Assembly: GCF_003074135.1 (NCBI RefSeq)
Contig: NZ_PPDK01000003.1
Span: 1 to 64,000 of the forward strand
From: Euzebya tangerina
GTDB taxonomy: Bacteria > Actinomycetota > Nitriliruptoria > Euzebyales > Euzebyaceae
Direction: 5' to 3'
Length of the DNA stretch: 64,000 nt
Part shown: positions 39,518-48,204 of the stretch, one piece after another
How positions within the stretch are numbered: the stretch's first letter is position 1
How the letters are laid out: each line of letters begins with the position of its first letter
Program-made: the position numbers and the translations under genes
Notes under the pieces: generated by a model
What the model was told of the DNA's origin: nothing
What the model saw: the letters and a program-made list of their open reading frames with translations, nothing else
Databases searched by the model: none

Positions 39518-41548
39518 CTAGGGTCGCAGGGGCAGGGTCACGGAGAGCGTTGTTCCCCCGCCGGCGGCGGCGTGCACGGCGATGCTCCCCCGGTGCAGCT
39601 CGACGATGCGCTTGACGGTGTACAGGCCCAGTCCCGTGCCACCACCGCTCCCCCGTCCGAACCGGCTGAACGGGTCGACGTCCTCGGGGAACCCCGGACC
39701 GCGGTCGGTGACGTTCAGAACGGCGTTGTCGCCCTCCTCGGCCAGGGTGATGCGCACGTCGGTGTCGGCGGGCGTGTGATGGAGTGCGTTGACCAGCAGG
39801 TTCTGGACCACGCGGGTGATCTGCCCGAGATCCCCGAGCACCTCGATGTCCGGGTTCGCCTCCACCGAGATCCGATGTTGATCATCGGGAGCCGCGACGA
39901 CCACCGCGTCGGAGATGGCGTCGGCCAAGACCAGCGGCACCTGCCGTTCCGGACTGAGGACCCCCGCCTCGGCCATCGCCGAGTCCATCATGTCGTCGAG
40001 CATGCGGTTGACCCGCGTCGACTGCCGGCTGATGGCGTCGAGCGCCTCGTCGCGCTTGTCCGGCGGAAGGGTGTCCCCCCGCTGGATGATGGTGTCCACG
40101 AACCCGCTGATGGCCGTCATCGGTGACCGCAGGTCGTGGACGACACCGGCGATCCAGTCGGCCCGCTGCCGGTCCATGCGCTTGAACCGCTCGGTCGCCT
40201 CCTCCTGCTTGCTGAACAGCTGGGCATTGGCCAGTGCCAGCGAGGCCTGACGGGACACGGCCTCTCCGACCTGGGTGCAGAGGCTGGTGAACCCGCGCGG
40301 GTTCGCCGTGGTGTGGGCCACGACGAGCACACCGACCTTCTGGTCGCCGATGCCCAGTGGCATCGCGTAGACGGCGAGAGCGCCGCGGTCGTGATCCCAC
40401 GGACCGTCGAGCCACGGACAGGTGCGGGTGTCCTGCGTCAGGAAGGGCGTGATCGAGTCGAACATGTCATGGGCGGCCGACACGCCGGCCTTGTGGTCCT
40501 TCTCGCTGAGCGGCAGTGGCATGTCGGTGGCGTGGAAGGACGCCAACTCCAGATCACTGCCGTCGTCGTTCCACAGGTACAGGGCGGCCCGCTCGCAGGA
40601 CAAGGCGACGGAGGTGTGACGGACCAGGTGATCTGCAACGGCCTGCGTGTCCAGCCCGGCGGTCTGGGCGACGCCGGCGATCGCCTCGAGGATCTCGACC
40701 TTGCCCTCCAGTTCGTCGACAGCCTCCACGCGGCCGAGGGTGGCCCACGCCTCACTGGCGAGCGCCATGACGAGTTCGTGGTCGATCTCGCTGATCCACT
40801 GCTCCTCATCGGGGTCGTCGAGTTCGGTGTCACGGGCGAGGAGCAGGACGGTCCTCGCCTTCGTGGGACCGCTTGGCACGGCCAGTGCGTCCAACTCGCG
40901 GCCGGCAACCGTGATCATCGTGTCGACGCACACCCCGGTGTCCACGACGAAGTCGAGCACCTGCGGGGAGGCCACGGTCAGGTTCTGCGCCACCTCGTGA
41001 TAGTCGCCGACCGAGAGCCACCCCTCCCAGCCGACAGCCGAGCCCCGCACGAAGAAGCCACGATGGCCGGGGAAGAGGTCCGCGACCACCGCGTCCAGCG
41101 CCTCGAGGACGTCGTCAACCCGGACACTGGCAGCCAGCCGGCCCGAGAAGACGTTGCGGGCGTGCGTGTGGATGTCGCTGGGGCGGACCTGCCGGAAGAA
41201 CATGCCCAGCCCGGGGCCCTCCTCCTGCGCCCCGTCCAGGCGGACCACCTCGCTCACCAGCACCTGGCGCAGGCGCCCATCGGCGTGGAGTGCGGGACGG
41301 ATGACGGGGACGCTGTAGGCCCAGTAGTCCCAGTCCTCCAGCCAGCGCTCCATCCCCTCGATCTGGGCGGGGGTGAGCGTCGGGATGGGCCCGCCGATCG
41401 CCTGCTCCTTGGTGTAGCCCGTCAGCTGGACGGCGGCCTCGTTCCAGACGCGGACGATGAGGTCGGGGCCGACGGCGACGAAGGCCTCGGGGCAGGTCTC
41501 GATGATGGCGGCGGCGTCCCTGACGGCGGGCGTGTGACCGGTTGCCAT
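39518..41548 (-). CDS. PAS-GAF sensor histidine kinase (orphan)
   Basis: A 676-residue soluble kinase. A PAS domain occupies about 12-115 (EAFVAVGPDLIVRVWNEAAV, GYTKEQAIGGPIPTL). A GAF-like segment follows at about 290-440 (DHLVRHTSVALSCERAALYL). The HisKA box is WIAGVVHDLRSPMTAISGF (phospho-accepting His). The ATPase domain has NLLVNALHHTP (N box), VTDRGPGFPEDV (G1) and GTGLGLYTVKRIVE (G2). No transmembrane helix is seen, so it senses internal signals. No response-regulator gene is adjacent. The 5' end overlaps the upstream acyltransferase-like gene by 127 bases. Confidence 0.93.
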   Translation of the reverse strand: MATGHTPAVRDAAAIIETCPEAFVAVGPDLIVRVWNEAAVQLTGYTKEQAIGGPIPTLTPAQIEGMERWLEDWDYWAYSVPVIRPALHADGRLRQVLVSEVVRLDGAQEEGPGLGMFFRQVRPSDIHTHARNVFSGRLAASVRVDDVLEALDAVVADLFPGHRGFFVRGSAVGWEGWLSVGDYHEVAQNLTVASPQVLDFVVDTGVCVDTMITVAGRELDALAVPSGPTKARTVLLLARDTELDDPDEEQWISEIDHELVMALASEAWATLGRVEAVDELEGKVEILEAIAGVAQTAGLDTQAVADHLVRHTSVALSCERAALYLWNDDGSDLELASFHATDMPLPLSEKDHKAGVSAAHDMFDSITPFLTQDTRTCPWLDGPWDHDRGALAVYAMPLGIGDQKVGVLVVAHTTANPRGFTSLCTQVGEAVSRQASLALANAQLFSKQEEATERFKRMDRQRADWIAGVVHDLRSPMTAISGFVDTIIQRGDTLPPDKRDEALDAISRQSTRVNRMLDDMMDSAMAEAGVLSPERQVPLVLADAISDAVVVAAPDDQHRISVEANPDIEVLGDLGQITRVVQNLLVNALHHTPADTDVRITLAEEGDNAVLNVTDRGPGFPEDVDPFSRFGRGSGGGTGLGLYTVKRIVELHRGSIAVHAAAGGGTTLSVTLPLRP

Positions 41549-42738
41549 CGATCCTCTCCCTGGACGGTCGTCGGTGTCTGCGGCGTGGTGTGGTGGCTCG
41601 GGCCCTGTCCTGGGGGTGCTCCATGGAGCGGTCCTGTCCCGGCCGGGCCGGCATCACGCGTACGCGTGCGCCGTGAGAAGGGTAGCCCGAGGAGATACTC
41701 GAGGGGGCCACGCGCGAACCAGTGGCGCCATAGGACACAGAACAGCACGGCCACGACGTAGAAGCGGCCGACCTTCAGCGTGGCCTCGCCGTAGGAGGAG
41801 CGCGCCTCGAACAGGGTGGGCGCCCAGTCCAGCAGGAAGAGGTGCCCGACGTAGACCGTCAGGGCCATCTGGCCGGTGGCGACCAGCGGCCAGCAGATCC
41901 GCGGCAGCCAGCCCGCCAGCAGCAGGCAGGTGCCGAGGACCGCCACGGCGACCGCGGTCGCGCCGATGACGTTGAGCGGGGTCCCCGTGTGCCCCTCGGT
42001 GATCAGCCACTCCTGGTTCGCGGCCGTCGTGATGCTGGATCGGGCCACCTCGGCACCGCCGTAGGCCAAGCCCGCCACGCCCGCACCGCCGACCGCCAGC
42101 ACAACCCGCGTGGCGGTGTCGCGGAGGTCGGCTCGACCGATCAGGAGGCCGACCAGCAGTGGGGGCGTCCACGTCACCAGGGGGTAGAACCCACTCCACG
42201 CCAGGTCGGAGACGACCGAGATCGGGTCGGTCAGGACCGTGGCGGTCCCGCGGCCAGCCAGTGACGGGTCGGCCAACGCCGTGAACAGGACCGGGCCGAG
42301 TACCGCCCACAGCACGGTCAGCCCCGCCAGCACCCGCGTCGGCAGCATGGCCCCGAGGCCCCCCACCAGGTAGTACGCCGCGTAGAACTGCAGGATCACG
42401 GCGACGGGGGTGTCCAGGCCCTGGAGGAACATGCCGAGGGGGAAGAAGACGATCGCGCGCCACACCACCTGCAGCCAGGCTTGGTCGGTCGTTCGAGTCC
42501 GGAACAGCATGCTGATGCCGACACCGGCGAGCATGACGAACAGCACGGACGCCCGGCCGTAGCTGAAGCGGTACAGCATCGTGCCGACCGTGTCGATCGG
42601 CGCGCTGAACGGTCCGAAGTGGACCATCACCATGCCGAGGATGGCCAGTGCCCGCGCCATGTCGATCCCGGTGATCCGTCGACTGGTGGCCGGGGTGGCG
42701 GCGGCCGACGTCGGGATCAGGGCGGTCATCGCCACCAT
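41422..42738 (-). CDS. polytopic membrane protein, DUF1624/DUF418-like
   Basis: A 438-residue protein with about 10 helices. The start TSRRITGIDMARALAILGMV and VHFGPFS match the heparan-alpha-glucosaminide N-acetyltransferase-like (DUF1624) pattern. WPLVATGQMALTVYVGHLFL matches the C-terminal DUF418 pattern. Such proteins are thought to move acetyl or acyl groups across the membrane; the substrate is unknown. After the last helix (about residue 345) the sequence is low-complexity Pro/Ser/Thr for about 80 residues and overlaps the histidine-kinase start out of frame. That tail looks like read-out after loss of an original stop codon, so the functional protein may end near residue 360. Confidence 0.8.
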   Translation of the reverse strand: MVAMTALIPTSAAATPATSRRITGIDMARALAILGMVMVHFGPFSAPIDTVGTMLYRFSYGRASVLFVMLAGVGISMLFRTRTTDQAWLQVVWRAIVFFPLGMFLQGLDTPVAVILQFYAAYYLVGGLGAMLPTRVLAGLTVLWAVLGPVLFTALADPSLAGRGTATVLTDPISVVSDLAWSGFYPLVTWTPPLLVGLLIGRADLRDTATRVVLAVGGAGVAGLAYGGAEVARSSITTAANQEWLITEGHTGTPLNVIGATAVAVAVLGTCLLLAGWLPRICWPLVATGQMALTVYVGHLFLLDWAPTLFEARSSYGEATLKVGRFYVVAVLFCVLWRHWFARGPLEYLLGLPFSRRTRTRDAGPAGTGPLHGAPPGQGPSHHTTPQTPTTVQGEDRWQPVTRPPSGTPPPSSRPAPRPSSPSAPTSSSASGTRPPSS

Positions 42739-42808
42739 CTTGACGCGGGTGTCGCCCCGCCGTTCCGCTCGTGACCGTTTGTTGACGTTCGGATGCGGTC
42801 GGGTGACC

Positions 42809-42888
42809 CGGTGGGGAACCTGACCGTCCGGCGGGGAACCTGACCGCGCGGTGGGGAACCTGACCGTCCGGCGGGGAACCTGAGGCGG
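42809..42888. repeat. 20-bp tandem repeat, four units
   Basis: Four head-to-tail copies of a 20-bp unit (GGTGGGGAACCTGACCGTCC and close variants). Units 1 and 3 are identical apart from position; unit 2 changes CGTCC to CGCGC and unit 4 ends GAGGCGGT. The array fills the gap between the end of the macrodomain gene and the start of the membrane-protein gene, so it lies in the latter's promoter or leader. Confidence 0.85.
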
Positions 42889-42893
42889 TCGGG

Positions 42894-43385
42894 TCAGGTC
42901 AGGAGGGCGGTGTACCCCTCCGCCGTCTCCGCGTCGAACGCGCAGAGAATCACGCGGTCGACACGGGTGTCGGTAGCCCGCAGGGTATCGATGGCGACGT
43001 GGGCGGCCTGGTCCTTCGGGTAGCCGTAGACGCCGGTCGAGATGGCCGGAAACGCGATCGTGCGTGCCCCGATCTCATCAGCCACTTCCAGGGAGCGGCG
43101 GTAGCAGCGGGACAGCAACTCAGGCTCCCCGTCGTCACCGCCTCGCCAGACGGGTCCGACGGTGTGGATGACGTGGTCGGCTGGCAGGTCGTGGCCCCCG
43201 GTTGCCTTCGCGTCCCCCGTCTCGCAGCCACCCAGCAGCCGGCACTCGGCGAGGAGGTCCGGCCCGGCTGCCCGGTGGATGGCGCCGTCCACGCCCCCGC
43301 CGCCCAGCAGCGAGCTGTTGGCGGCGTTGACGATCGCATCGACCTGGAGGGTGGTGATGTCGCCCTGCACGACCTCGATCTTCAT
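42894..43385 (-). CDS. macrodomain protein, O-acetyl-ADP-ribose deacetylase type
   Basis: A 163-residue single macrodomain. [17 protein letters not shown] is the ADP-ribose adenine site and [19 protein letters not shown] is the phosphate loop of the MacroD/YmdB class, with asparagines and the glycine-rich loop intact. [20 protein letters not shown] and [13 protein letters not shown] complete the binding pocket. Enzymes of this type hydrolyse O-acetyl-ADP-ribose or remove ADP-ribose from acidic residues. It sits five bases downstream of the WYL regulator gene and is likely co-transcribed, hinting at nucleotide-derived signalling control of that regulator; this is inference. Confidence 0.92.
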   Translation of the reverse strand: MKIEVVQGDITTLQVDAIVNAANSSLLGGGGVDGAIHRAAGPDLLAECRLLGGCETGDAKATGGHDLPADHVIHTVGPVWRGGDDGEPELLSRCYRRSLEVADEIGARTIAFPAISTGVYGYPKDQAAHVAIDTLRATDTRVDRVILCAFDAETAEGYTALLT

Positions 43386-43390
43386 GTCGC

Positions 43391-44383
43391 TCAGCCTAGG
43401 GCGCCGACGGACGCCGCCAGCCGAGTCGACAGCCTGCGGATCGCGTCGATGCTGCTCTGGGACGCTGTGGCCTGCAGCCGCACCTCACCGACCGTGGCCA
43501 GGACGGCGAGCTGGAGCGCAAGCCAGTCCCCTGAGCCCTCGCGCAACCGGACGCGCGTCCAGGTCCCACCTGGGTCCTCCTGGACGACGTCGATCTCAGC
43601 CCAGCTCACGACCTGTTGGATGGCCGCCCGGCTGGCATCCACCTCGACGACGATGTCGTGCGGAGTAGGCATCCGGGCGATGGAACGCTCGACGAGCGCG
43701 GCGGCGTCCCCGCCCGGCATCTGACGACGGACGAACCGCTGGCCCTGCGGCTGCACCTGGTCGATCCGGTCGAGGCGGAAGGTCCGCCACGCAGACCGGC
43801 CGAGATCCCAGGCGGCCAGGTACCAGCGGCGATCGATCGCGGCCAACCCGTGGGGCTCGACGTCCCGGCGCGCGATCGCGCCGTCGGCGCGGCGGTATCG
43901 GAACCGCACTCGTTCCGCGTCACGGCTGGCCAGCGCCAACACCGAGAGCAGGTCGACATCGACCGGCACGGCTGACGGGTCGTGCCACAGCGGCCCGGCG
44001 GTCACCGCCCCGAGGGCATCGACCCGACGCCGCAGCCGGGCGGGCAGGAGCTGCTCCAGCTTGATCAGGGCGGCAGGAGCGATGTCCTCGATCCCCGCGA
44101 CAGCCGTCTGCGCGGACAGGCGGACAGCGACGACGACCGCCACGACCTCGTCATCGTCCAGCAGCAGCGGCGGCAGGGAGGACCCCGCGGCCAGGCGGTA
44201 CCCACCGGCTGCCCCGGTGGTGGAGACGACCGGATACCCGAGGCCCCGGAGCCGGTCCACATCACGCCGGAGTGTCCGCTCGCTGATGCCGAGTGCCGAC
44301 GTCAGCTCGGCACCGGTGCGATGTCGGCGCGCCTGGAGGAGCGACAGGAGTCGCAGCGCTCGTTCGGTGGGGTCGGCCGGCAC
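43391..44383 (-). CDS. WYL-domain transcriptional regulator (YafY-like)
   Basis: A 330-residue regulator. The N-terminal helix-turn-helix is [20 protein letters not shown] followed by [20 protein letters not shown]. The WYL domain is at about 140-300, with [15 protein letters not shown] and a C-terminal [10 protein letters not shown] strand. WYL proteins usually bind a nucleotide or single-stranded DNA ligand and often act as repressors. It is divergent from the epoxide-hydrolase gene. A 12-bp perfect inverted repeat between them (44398-44428) is the likely operator, and the start GTG 44383 is close to it, suggesting autoregulation. Confidence 0.9.
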   Translation of the reverse strand: MPADPTERALRLLSLLQARRHRTGAELTSALGISERTLRRDVDRLRGLGYPVVSTTGAAGGYRLAAGSSLPPLLLDDDEVVAVVVAVRLSAQTAVAGIEDIAPAALIKLEQLLPARLRRRVDALGAVTAGPLWHDPSAVPVDVDLLSVLALASRDAERVRFRYRRADGAIARRDVEPHGLAAIDRRWYLAAWDLGRSAWRTFRLDRIDQVQPQGQRFVRRQMPGGDAAALVERSIARMPTPHDIVVEVDASRAAIQQVVSWAEIDVVQEDPGGTWTRVRLREGSGDWLALQLAVLATVGEVRLQATASQSSIDAIRRLSTRLAASVGALG

Positions 44384-44397
44384 GCGACCATCATCGC

Positions 44398-44428
44398 ATC
44401 ATTGCGGCCGGCATCTGGCCGCAATGAT
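44398..44428. promoter_or_regulatory. 12-bp inverted repeat, likely operator between regulator and hydrolase
   Basis: ATCATTGCGGCC (44398-44409) and GGCCGCAATGAT (44417-44428) are perfectly complementary, separated by seven bases (GGCATCT). The site lies in the 60-base gap between the divergent WYL regulator and epoxide-hydrolase genes. Its symmetry and position fit a repressor operator covering both starts. Confidence 0.6.
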
Positions 44429-44443
44429 CTCGATGCTGTCGTC

Positions 44444-45646
44444 ATGAACACAGAACCCAACTCCATCGCCCCATTCACCATCGACATCGCGGACTCCGCC
44501 CTCGACGACCTGACCGACCGGCTGGCTCGGACTCGTTGGCCCACGCCCCTCGCCGGGGACGGCTGGGATCGTGGTGTCCCCGTGCCCTACCTCCGCGAGC
44601 TCGCCGAGTACTGGCGCACGGGCTACGACTGGCGCGTCCACGAGGCCCGGGTCGCAGCGCTCCCGCACTTCACGACCACCGTGGAGGCGCAGCCGATCCA
44701 CTTCGTCCACGTCCGCTCCGATCAGCCGGACGCCTTACCGCTCCTGCTCACCCACGGCTGGCCGGGGTCGTTCCTCGAGTTCCTCGACGTCATCGGTCCG
44801 CTCACCGATCCCGCGTCCCACGGCGGCAATCCGGCCGACGCATTCGACGTGGTGATCCCGTCCATGCCGGGGTTCGGGTTCTCCCCCGCCCCGACCACGC
44901 CGGGATGGACCAGCGATCGGATGGCCGCGGCCTACGCGGTCCTGATGGACCGGTTGGGCTACGACCACTACGGCACGCAGGGCGGGGACTTCGGTGCCTT
45001 CATCGCTCCGGCTGTCGGCCGGGCCGCCCCGGACCGGGTGGTCGGCGCACACGTCAACGCAGCGACCTACGGGTTCATCCCGTGGGGGCCGGTGGATGAC
45101 GACGAACGCGCCACCCTCTCGGAGGTGGAGCGTGCACGACTGGACCGACTCGCACGCTGGACCGACGAGGGCATGGGCTACTTCCACCTCCAGAACACCA
45201 AGCCGCAGACGTTGTCCTACGGCCTCGCCGACTCACCGGTCGCGCAGTTGGCCTGGATGATCGAGAAGTTCCAAGCCTGGACCCACCCCGCACCTGACCT
45301 GCCGGAGGCGGCCATCGAGCGCGACACGTTGCTGACCCATGTGACGCTGTACTGGCTGACGAACACCGGCGGCACCTCGGCGGCCGCCTACTACGAGGAC
45401 GCCCACAGCGGTTGGGAGGAGGCCGACGCCGATCAGGCCAGCGACGGTGAGGCAGGTGCGGTGCCGCTGGGCGTTGCCGTGTTCGCCGAGGACATCGCCA
45501 TCCGCCGCTACGCCGAGGGGTCCAATCCCACGATCACCCACTGGAGCGACATCGACGTCGGCGGTCACTTCGCAGCCATGGAAGTCCCGGATGTCTTCGT
45601 GGACGACGTTCGCACCTTCTTCCGCGAGCTGCGACCGCTCACCTGA
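44444..45646 (+). CDS. epoxide hydrolase (EHN domain, alpha/beta hydrolase)
   Basis: A 400-residue protein of the epoxide-hydrolase N-terminal (EHN) group, which converts epoxides to vicinal diols. The EHN segment is FTIDIADSALDDLTDRLART. The oxyanion motif is LLTHGWPGSFLEFLD. The nucleophile aspartate is in YGTQGGDFGAFIAP, and ITHWSDIDVGGHFAAMEVP carries the catalytic histidine; AAAYYED gives ring-opening tyrosines. ATG 44444 follows the putative operator. Its divergent regulator suggests substrate-inducible control. The 3' 82 bases overlap the convergent sigma-factor gene. Confidence 0.93.
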   Translation: MNTEPNSIAPFTIDIADSALDDLTDRLARTRWPTPLAGDGWDRGVPVPYLRELAEYWRTGYDWRVHEARVAALPHFTTTVEAQPIHFVHVRSDQPDALPLLLTHGWPGSFLEFLDVIGPLTDPASHGGNPADAFDVVIPSMPGFGFSPAPTTPGWTSDRMAAAYAVLMDRLGYDHYGTQGGDFGAFIAPAVGRAAPDRVVGAHVNAATYGFIPWGPVDDDERATLSEVERARLDRLARWTDEGMGYFHLQNTKPQTLSYGLADSPVAQLAWMIEKFQAWTHPAPDLPEAAIERDTLLTHVTLYWLTNTGGTSAAAYYEDAHSGWEEADADQASDGEAGAVPLGVAVFAEDIAIRRYAEGSNPTITHWSDIDVGGHFAAMEVPDVFVDDVRTFFRELRPLT

Positions 45647-46872
45647 TCATCACGCACGTGCTCCGCGCTGGCGGACGAGGTGATCCCGGGCGCCCGATCG
45701 TGTGTGAGAGCGATGGCCCGTGCGAACGCCTCGTCCGCGCCCTCCTGGTCATCCAGCCGGCGGAGGAGGGTCGCCCGGGTCACCCAGGCCGGCTGGTACC
45801 GGCTGGCCTTCTCCGGCAGATCGTCAAGGGCCGCAAGGCCCACCTCCGGCCCCTGCACCTCGGCTCGGGTGGCAGCCAACGCCACCTGACTGGCCAGGCT
45901 CGGCGCGATGGCGTGCAGGTCCTCGTGGAGCCCGAGGAGAGTGGGCCAGTCGGGCGGCCCCCCCGCCCGGCGAGCGCAGTGAAGGGCCTGGATCGCAGCC
46001 TCCAACTGCATCCGGCCGAGGCTTCGCTTTCGGTGGGCGGCGCGCAGGTGACGGTGGCCCTGCTGGATCAGATCTGCCGACCACGAGGTAGGATCCTGGT
46101 CTGCGAGGGCCACGAAGCCACCGGCGGCGTCCCACCGAGCGGATCGTCGCGCGGCCGACAGGGCCACCAAGGCGGCGAGGCCACGCACCTCTGGGTCCTC
46201 CGGGGCGAGGGTCGCCAGCACCTCGGCGAGGTGTTGGGCCTCCGTCGGCAACTGTCTGGCCTCGGGGGCAGCAGTCCCCCACTCGATGGTGTTGGCGGCG
46301 TACACCGCCTCGAGCACCGTCGCCATGCGAACCTCGATCTCGTCGGCGTCCGGCGCTCGGAACGGGATGCCAGCCTGTTTGATCCGCCGCTTCGCCCGGA
46401 CGAGTCGGGTCGCCATGGTTCGAGTCGGAATCACCCACGCTCCGGCGATCACGGCTGCAGTGAAGCCAAGGACCGTGTTAAGCATCAGTGGACTGCGCGC
46501 AGTGGCTGCGATAGCGGGATGCGCACAGACGAACAGCAGTTCCAGTCGACGGTTCGGGCTCCGATCCAGGTTCGCTTGCGCGTCGATGTCGATCCATGGT
46601 CCGACAACGTCCAAGGCGACCGTCCGCTGAGTCTCGGCTGATCGCCACGCGTCACGCTGCCGATTGCGGGCCGTTACCAAGAGCCACGCGTCGGGGCAGT
46701 CGGGGACCCCGTCAGTGGGCCAGCGCCGCAGCGCACGTTCCAGCGCGTCGCCAAGGGCATCCTCGGCCTGCTGGATGTCTCCCGTTCCAGCTGCCAGCAG
46801 CGCGAGCAGTCGCCCGTAGCTGTCGCGGGCCGCCCGCTCGGCGGCAACTGCAGCGGACGGGGCAGCCGTCAC
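45565..46872 (-). CDS. ECF-like sigma factor with DUF6596/TPR C-terminal domain
   Basis: A 435-residue sigma factor of the large ECF type with a C-terminal DUF6596/TPR-like domain (the group often placed beside a YCII/DGPF gene, e.g. ECF42). Region 2 is near the N-terminus with RRWPTDGVPDCPDAWLLVTA and ARNRQRDAWRSAETQ. Region 4 is MLNTVLGFTAAVIAGAWVI and TMATRLVRAKRRIKQAGIPF. Residues 185-400 are helical repeats. The start GTG overlaps the YCII pseudogene stop (GTGA). The C-terminal 30 residues overlap the convergent hydrolase gene and look like extension after stop loss. Its usual partner gene is broken here. Confidence 0.85.
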   Translation of the reverse strand: MTAAPSAAVAAERAARDSYGRLLALLAAGTGDIQQAEDALGDALERALRRWPTDGVPDCPDAWLLVTARNRQRDAWRSAETQRTVALDVVGPWIDIDAQANLDRSPNRRLELLFVCAHPAIAATARSPLMLNTVLGFTAAVIAGAWVIPTRTMATRLVRAKRRIKQAGIPFRAPDADEIEVRMATVLEAVYAANTIEWGTAAPEARQLPTEAQHLAEVLATLAPEDPEVRGLAALVALSAARRSARWDAAGGFVALADQDPTSWSADLIQQGHRHLRAAHRKRSLGRMQLEAAIQALHCARRAGGPPDWPTLLGLHEDLHAIAPSLASQVALAATRAEVQGPEVGLAALDDLPEKASRYQPAWVTRATLLRRLDDQEGADEAFARAIALTHDRAPGITSSASAEHVRDDQVSGRSSRKKVRTSSTKTSGTSMAAK

Positions 46873-47243
46873 GCGCGGACCCAGCCTCCGTCGACCAGGG
46901 ACGTTGCGGCGGGCCGTACCTCGATGCTGCCGAACTCCGCGCCCGGGCAGCGCTCCGCCCCGCTGATGGCGCTGTCCAGATCGGTCACATCGACCACGAA
47001 GACACCGGCAAGGGCTTCATGGGTCTCGGCGAAGGGTCCATCCTGGACCTCGAGCGATCCGGTACGGCGCGAGACGACTGTGGACGCGGTCGGGGCCTGC
47101 AGGACCAAACCGGCCACGACGACTCCGGCTTCGGCCAACGCCCGGCCTTACCGGCCGAACGCTTCCTGGGTCTGCGTGATGAGTTCGTCGTCGAGTTCTC
47201 CCGGCTCCGGCGTCCGGTGGTGCATGAGCAGGCTGTAGCGCAT
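46869..47243 (-). pseudogene. YCII/DGPF-domain gene with an in-frame TAA
   Basis: The gene starts at ATG 47243 with a strong AGGAG site and reads MRYSLLMHHRTPEPGELD and ELITQTQEAFGR. A TAA stop is at 47148-47150, then the same frame continues with GRALAEAGVVVAGLVLQ and EVQDGPFAETHEALAGVFVV to 46869. Both parts are in one frame and together match a YCII-like protein (about 124 residues); the stop lies where family members have an aromatic or hydrophilic residue between the two. A single base change would restore it. YCII proteins pair with this sigma-factor type. A sequencing error or read-through are alternatives. Confidence 0.85.
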
Positions 47244-47292
47244 GGGTCGTCTCCTGTGTTGTCGTGGTGCGCAGGTTGCGCCTCCACCACGA

Positions 47293-47320
47293 TGACGATC
47301 CAACACCCTGGAAATCGTCA
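47293..47320 (-). promoter_or_regulatory. 7-bp inverted repeat upstream of the YCII/sigma operon
   Basis: On the minus strand TGACGAT and ATCGTCA are 14 bases apart, 50-77 bases before the YCII start. ATCGTCA contains the CGTC element common in -10 sites of ECF sigma factors, so this may be an autoregulated ECF-type promoter; it may equally be a repressor operator. Confidence 0.35.
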
Positions 47321-47352
47321 GCGTCCATCTGGAGCCACGCGACCGCCACAGG

Positions 47353-48204
47353 TCAGTCCAGTCGCTGCCATCCACGGGCGGACAGGGGGAGGAAGATCGA
47401 GACCAGGGCCCCGGCCCAGGCCAGTGACCAGAGCGCGTCCTCGGCCACGCCGGTGCACAGCGTGGTCTGCTCAAGCGTCGGTCCACACGGGTAGCCGCCG
47501 ATGGTGAGGGACCGAGCGGCGTTGGCCAGGCGCGACAGTGGGTTGTGCGTCGCGAAGGCCTGCAACCACGACGGCATGGTGGCCGGCAGCACGAAGATGC
47601 TCGAGGCGAAGGCGACCGGGAACAGCCACACGAAGCCCGCCGACTGCACTGCCTCCGGCTCGCGCAGGGTCAGGCCGATCCACGCCGCCACCCACGCGAA
47701 GGACATGGTGAAGGCCAGCAGCAACAGCAGCGCTGCCACCGCCTGGACGGCCGAGGTGGTGATTCGGAAGCCAACCAGGTAGGCGACGGCGAGCATCACG
47801 ACCAGCGTGACCAGTGAGACGGCGGTGTCGGCCAGCACCCGACCACCGAGGACGGCCGATCTGGCCATCGGCAGCGAGCGGAAGCGATCCATCATGCCGG
47901 CCTTGAGGTCCTGGGCGATCCCGACCCCGGTCCCGACCACCGAGAAGGCGATCGACTGCACGATGATGCCCGGCATCAGGTACTGCACGTAGTCGACACC
48001 CGGAGTTGGAATCGATCCACCGAAGACGTAGCGGAACAGCAGGACGAACATGACCGGTTGGATGATGACGAAGACCGCGATCTGCGGTTGCCGGGCGTAG
48101 AAGCGCAGGTTGCGGCCCATGATCACCCAGGCGTCAACCAACCCCCCGACCACGCCGGAGCGGGGGATGTCAGGTGTCGGGGGCTCGATGGTCGTCGCGG
48201 TCAC
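47353..48204 (-). CDS. ABC-2 type transporter permease (DrrB-like)
   Basis: A 283-residue membrane protein with six predicted helices. NLRFYARQPQIAVFVIIQPV and MFVLLFRYVFGGSI start the ABC-2 domain, GVDYVQYLMPGIIVQSIAFS follows, and MMDRFRSLPMARSAVLGGRV is the conserved coupling segment. The C-terminal helices end in SARGWQRLD. The family exports drugs, polyketides or lipids. The start overlaps the stop of the upstream ATPase remnant by four bases, so the pair was once a normal DrrAB-type exporter. With the ATPase gene truncated, this permease probably lacks its energy source unless another ATPase substitutes. Confidence 0.88.
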   Translation of the reverse strand: MTATTIEPPTPDIPRSGVVGGLVDAWVIMGRNLRFYARQPQIAVFVIIQPVMFVLLFRYVFGGSIPTPGVDYVQYLMPGIIVQSIAFSVVGTGVGIAQDLKAGMMDRFRSLPMARSAVLGGRVLADTAVSLVTLVVMLAVAYLVGFRITTSAVQAVAALLLLLAFTMSFAWVAAWIGLTLREPEAVQSAGFVWLFPVAFASSIFVLPATMPSWLQAFATHNPLSRLANAARSLTIGGYPCGPTLEQTTLCTGVAEDALWSLAWAGALVSIFLPLSARGWQRLD

